NCBI GenBank assembly: GCA_024403585.1
Contig: JAKSRN010000061.1
Coordinates: 1-9,253 of the forward strand
Length of the DNA stretch: 9,253 nucleotides
Direction: 5' to 3'
Source of the DNA: Lachnospiraceae bacterium
Lineage (GTDB): Bacteria; Bacillota; Clostridia; Lachnospirales; Lachnospiraceae
Below the pieces are notes generated by a model that saw nothing but the letters and a program-made list of their open reading frames with translations, was not told the DNA's origin and ran no database searches. Positions 7,548 through 9,253 of this stretch are shown one piece after another (within the stretch, counting starts at the first letter, position 1; every line of letters starts with the position of its first letter). Made by a program: the position numbers and the translations under genes.

Positions 7548-8508
7548 TACTAAAATCTCCTGACCGCCAATTGCTGTTCCGCTCAAACACACGGAGTTTT
7601 GAACTCTTGGAACGTTTATTGGCTTCAATCTCTTCTTCTGTCGGAATAATCGGCTTCCTTGAAACTACAAACCCTTTGCTGGCTCTGCCGCAAACACATA
7701 CCGGAAACTCCGGCGGACAGACACAAGGGTTCTCATTCTTTTTGAAAAGATTCTTTACGATCCTGTCTTCCAAGGAATGGAATGTGATAATACACAGCCT
7801 TCCCTCCTCATTCAGCAGGTCGATCATATCATCCAGCGAATTCTCCAGAACTTCCAGCTCCCGGTTTACTTCAATACGGATTGCCTGGAATGTTCTCTTG
7901 GCAGGATGACCGCCGGTTGCTCTCATCTTGGCAGGAATGGCAGCTTTGATCAGCTCGATCAGCTCCCCAGTTGTCTCGATCTGTTTTTCTGCTCTTGCCC
8001 TGCAGATGTGCTTGGCGATATTCTTTGCAAATTTTTCTTCACCGTAATCCCTGATGACGCGATACAGTCTGTCTTCATCGTAGGTATTCACGATTTCATA
8101 TGCAGTGCGCTCCTGTGTGCGATCCATACGCATGTCCAGAGGCGCATCCTCACGATACGTGAATCCGCGATCTGCATTGTCTAACTGATAGGAAGATACT
8201 CCAAGATCAAGAAGGATGCCATCCACTTTATCGATTCCGATGGCATGAAGCTGAGAAGCCATATCACAATAATTACTGTGGATCAGGGTCACCTTGTCTG
8301 AATAATCAGCCAGACGTTTCCCTGCAGCTGCCAGCGCTTCTTCATCCTGATCAATTCCAATCAGTCTCCCCTTATCTGATAATTGTTTGCAAATTTCCAG
8401 AGAGTGGCCCCCACCACCAAGTGTACCGTCCACGTAGATACCGTCCGGTTTCACATTAAGGTTTGAAATAGTCTCATTCAGCAATACTGATACATGTTTG
8501 AAATCCAT
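7513..8508 (-). CDS. rsmH: 16S rRNA (cytosine(1402)-N(4))-methyltransferase RsmH (MraW)
   Basis: RsmH transfers a methyl group from S-adenosylmethionine to N4 of C1402 in the ribosomal P site and is a standard dcw member. At 331 residues the length is a little above the usual 310 or so. The SAM-binding motif DGTLGGGGHS is at 27-36, GIDQDEEAL at 51-59, and DLGVSSYQLD at 101-110. HPAKRTFQAIRIEVN (201-215) and ITFHSLEDRIVK (241-252) mark the rest of the catalytic fold. A cysteine cluster, CVCPPEFPVCVCG (262-274), follows and is common in Firmicute homologues. The C-terminus is basic (ending KYRSKKGKF). AGGAG lies 7 nt before the ATG. It starts 29 bp after mraZ and overlaps ftsL by 35 bp, an arrangement that fits coupled translation. 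Confidence 0.98.
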   Translation of the reverse strand: MDFKHVSVLLNETISNLNVKPDGIYVDGTLGGGGHSLEICKQLSDKGRLIGIDQDEEALAAAGKRLADYSDKVTLIHSNYCDMASQLHAIGIDKVDGILLDLGVSSYQLDNADRGFTYREDAPLDMRMDRTQERTAYEIVNTYDEDRLYRVIRDYGEEKFAKNIAKHICRARAEKQIETTGELIELIKAAIPAKMRATGGHPAKRTFQAIRIEVNRELEVLENSLDDMIDLLNEEGRLCIITFHSLEDRIVKNLFKKNENPCVCPPEFPVCVCGRASKGFVVSRKPIIPTEEEIEANKRSKSSKLRVFERNSNWRSGDFSNGKYRSKKGKF

Positions 8509-8537
8509 CTGTTTACTCCTTTAGGGAGCCTCCAGTC

Positions 8538-8969
8538 TTATAAGGATAATCCGATGTCCTGCAGCCCCTCTGCAATGGCATCCATATCATCGTAATTGCT
8601 GTTTTCGCTCCATTTTTCCTTACTCCAGACCTCGATCCGGTTTATACTTCCTGCCAGAACTACATCTTTTGTGATACCGGCAAATTCCCGCTGTGTAGCA
8701 GGAATTAAAATTCTCCCCTGTTTATCCAGTTCACAATCGGTAGCTCCGGACACAAAGAAACGGACCAGAGTTCTTGCATTCTTGTTTGTAAGCGGCAGGG
8801 TACTGAGTTTTTCCTGAAAGAGTTTCCATTCAGTGGCAGGGTAGATATAAAGACAGCCGTCCAGACCTTTTGTCATGACGAAGTTTTCCCCTAATTCGTC
8901 TCTGAATCTGGCAGGTATGATTAATCTTCCCTTTGTGTCAATTGAATGACTATACTCTCCCATGAACAT
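8538..8969 (-). CDS. mraZ: Transcriptional regulator MraZ
   Basis: MraZ is a DNA-binding protein of the AbrB/SpoVT superfamily that forms rings and binds direct repeats upstream of its own operon; it represses dcw genes in E. coli and acts as an activator in Mycoplasma. The 143 residues hold two swapped-hairpin domains, each with the family signature: DTKGRLIIPARFR (11-23) and LDKQGRILIPATQRE (81-95). Length is typical. Two ATGs are possible, 8967-8969 and 8961-8963. GAGGT (8979-8983) is 9 nt from the first and 15 nt from the second, so I use the first. It is the first gene of the block and lies behind a promoter and four phased repeats that match known MraZ boxes, so autoregulation is likely. 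Confidence 0.97.
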   Translation of the reverse strand: MFMGEYSHSIDTKGRLIIPARFRDELGENFVMTKGLDGCLYIYPATEWKLFQEKLSTLPLTNKNARTLVRFFVSGATDCELDKQGRILIPATQREFAGITKDVVLAGSINRIEVWSKEKWSENSNYDDMDAIAEGLQDIGLSL

Positions 8970-8998
8970 AACTTACTTACCTCAAACGTTGGCAAAAA

Positions 8999-9020
8999 GA
9001 GAAAGACTCCCCTCTTTCTC
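8999..9020 (-). terminator. Terminator-like hairpin in the mraZ leader
   Basis: An 8-bp perfect stem (GAGAAAGA with TCTTTCTC), 6-nt loop and five T lie between the predicted promoter and the mraZ ribosome binding site. Being inside the leader, it would have to act conditionally or leak. Stem stability is modest. Confidence 0.35.
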
Positions 9021-9050
9021 CCGTATGTGGTCCACGGAGTTCCCTACACT

Positions 9051-9087
9051 CCATTTTCCACCACTATTTACCACTTTCTACCACTTA
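9051..9087 (-). promoter_or_regulatory. Putative MraZ operator: four direct repeats with 10-bp phase
   Basis: On the minus strand the boxes read TAAGTGG (9081-9087), AAAGTGG (9071-9077), ATAGTGG (9061-9067) and AAAATGG (9051-9057), spaced exactly 10 bp apart. Published MraZ sites are direct repeats with the same period: TGGGN with 5-nt spacers in E. coli and AAAGTG(T/G) with 3-nt spacers in Mycoplasma. The second box is a perfect match to the Mycoplasma form. The array starts at about the predicted transcription start and ends 81 nt before the mraZ ATG. Confidence 0.8.
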
Positions 9088-9093
9088 TGCTAC

Positions 9094-9122
9094 ATTTTAA
9101 CCCATCCATTCCAAAATATCAA
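9094..9122 (-). promoter_or_regulatory. Main promoter of the dcw cluster
   Basis: The minus strand shows TTGATA (9117-9122) and TAAAAT (9094-9099) with a 17-bp spacer, each hexamer one base off the vegetative sigma factor consensus. The transcription start would be near 9087, right at the first MraZ box. MraZ bound there would block the start region. Confidence 0.7.
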
Positions 9123-9161
9123 TATTATTTCTGAGATGAAATAGCAAAAAAATCATGGGAT

Positions 9162-9178
9162 TGTGGATATTTTCCACA
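9162..9178. promoter_or_regulatory. Pair of DnaA-box-like sites within a palindrome
   Basis: Positions 9161-9179 form a perfect inverted repeat with 7-bp arms (TTGTGGA, TCCACAA) and a 5-nt centre. Each arm is a near-consensus DnaA box (TTATNCACA): TTTTCCACA on the plus strand (9170-9178) and ATATCCACA on the minus strand (9162-9170), one mismatch each. They lie about 40-60 bp upstream of the -35 hexamer. A hairpin or another regulator's operator is the alternative. Confidence 0.4.
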
Positions 9179-9185
9179 AAAAGAA

Positions 9186-9219
9186 AGGAGCAGTCGTGTT
9201 TTATCCACAAACTGCTCCT
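9186..9219 (-). terminator. Rho-independent terminator of an upstream transcript
   Basis: On the minus strand AGGAGCAGT (9211-9219) pairs perfectly with ACTGCTCCT (9186-9194). Further pairs inside can form around a bulge (GTG with CAC), and the T-rich run TTTCTTTTT (9178-9186) overlaps and follows the stem end. The plus strand has no T-run on its side, so it should act on minus-strand transcripts arriving from beyond 9253. It separates the dcw promoter from the previous unit. The hairpin's inner part holds a perfect DnaA-box sequence. Confidence 0.7.
9201..9209 (+). promoter_or_regulatory. Perfect DnaA-box sequence TTATCCACA
   Basis: TTATCCACA matches the consensus TTATNCACA with no mismatch. 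It lies in the inner part of the terminator hairpin and 22 bp from the paired DnaA-like sites at 9162-9178. Chance occurrence of a single box is possible; the cluster of three within about 50 bp makes it more notable. Confidence 0.45.
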
Positions 9220-9253
9220 GTGATTTCAGGGTAGATCCCCCACTTTTGGGAGA

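Larger units (their letters stand above)
8970..9087 (-). promoter_or_regulatory. mraZ leader with three overlapping hairpins, possible attenuator
   Basis: The predicted untranslated leader is about 118 nt. On the minus strand it can form: hairpin 1, GGAGT/ACTCC (9036-9052); hairpin 2, CTCCGT/ACGGGAG with one bulged base (9018-9039); hairpin 3, GAGAAAGA/TCTTTCTC with a 6-nt loop (8999-9020), followed directly by five T (8994-8998). Hairpin 2 shares bases with both 1 and 3, so 1+3 and 2 exclude each other, the logic of an attenuator. The layout is seen in the sequence; the function is inference. The weak point is that hairpin 3 is A/T-rich and its T-run is short. Confidence 0.35.

Noticed and set aside
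7548..7628. Upstream extension of ftsL to the ATG at 7626-7628
   Set aside because: The extra 27 residues lie inside rsmH, and the clear AGGAG serves the ATG at 7545-7547.
9240..9247. A fifth MraZ-like box (CCACTTTT on the plus strand)
   Set aside because: It is single, about 150 bp away and upstream of the terminator; likely chance.
9221..9253. Coding end of the upstream gene
   Set aside because: One or two frames are open to the window edge on the minus strand, but they run into the terminator or end by chance, and nothing recognisable is encoded.
1..9253. A novel multi-gene system, mobile element or CRISPR
   Set aside because: All space is taken by core division and wall genes with short gaps; no transposase, integrase, array or foreign-looking composition is visible.

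Overview
The window is one co-directional block on the minus strand. It is the division and cell wall (dcw) cluster of a Gram-positive, low-to-moderate GC bacterium, most likely a clostridial Firmicute of the Lachnospiraceae type. That placement rests on the gene order mraZ-rsmH-ftsL-class B PBP-mraY-murD-divIB-ftsZ, on strong GGAGG-type ribosome binding sites, on DivIB and FtsL forms typical of Firmicutes, and on the FtsZ N-terminus. The placement is by recognition of family features, not by a search.

Reading in the direction of transcription (from position 9253 down to 1): a rho-independent terminator-like hairpin (about 9186-9219) probably ends an upstream transcript whose gene lies outside the window. 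Next come DnaA-box-like sites (9162-9178 and 9201-9209), a near-consensus promoter (9094-9122), four 10-bp-phased direct repeats matching known MraZ operator sites (9051-9087), and a leader of about 118 nt with three overlapping, mutually exclusive hairpins, the last followed by five T. Then follow mraZ, rsmH, ftsL, ftsI-type PBP, mraY, murD and divIB, tightly packed with gaps of 11-64 bp and one 35-bp overlap (rsmH/ftsL). A 121-bp AT-rich gap with a candidate internal promoter precedes ftsZ, which starts at TTG.

The genes work together. MraZ regulates the cluster. RsmH methylates 16S rRNA. MraY and MurD make lipid-linked and cytoplasmic peptidoglycan precursors. FtsL, DivIB and the class B PBP form the membrane part of the septal synthesis machine, and FtsZ forms the cytoplasmic ring. 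No murE, murF, murG, ftsW, ftsA or sepF is present inside the block, so the cluster is a reduced version.

The coding part is ordinary core genome. I see no mobile element, CRISPR, tRNA, rRNA or defence-type system. The most interesting signals are in the 284-bp region upstream of mraZ, together with low-complexity segments in the PBP, DivIB and FtsZ proteins.
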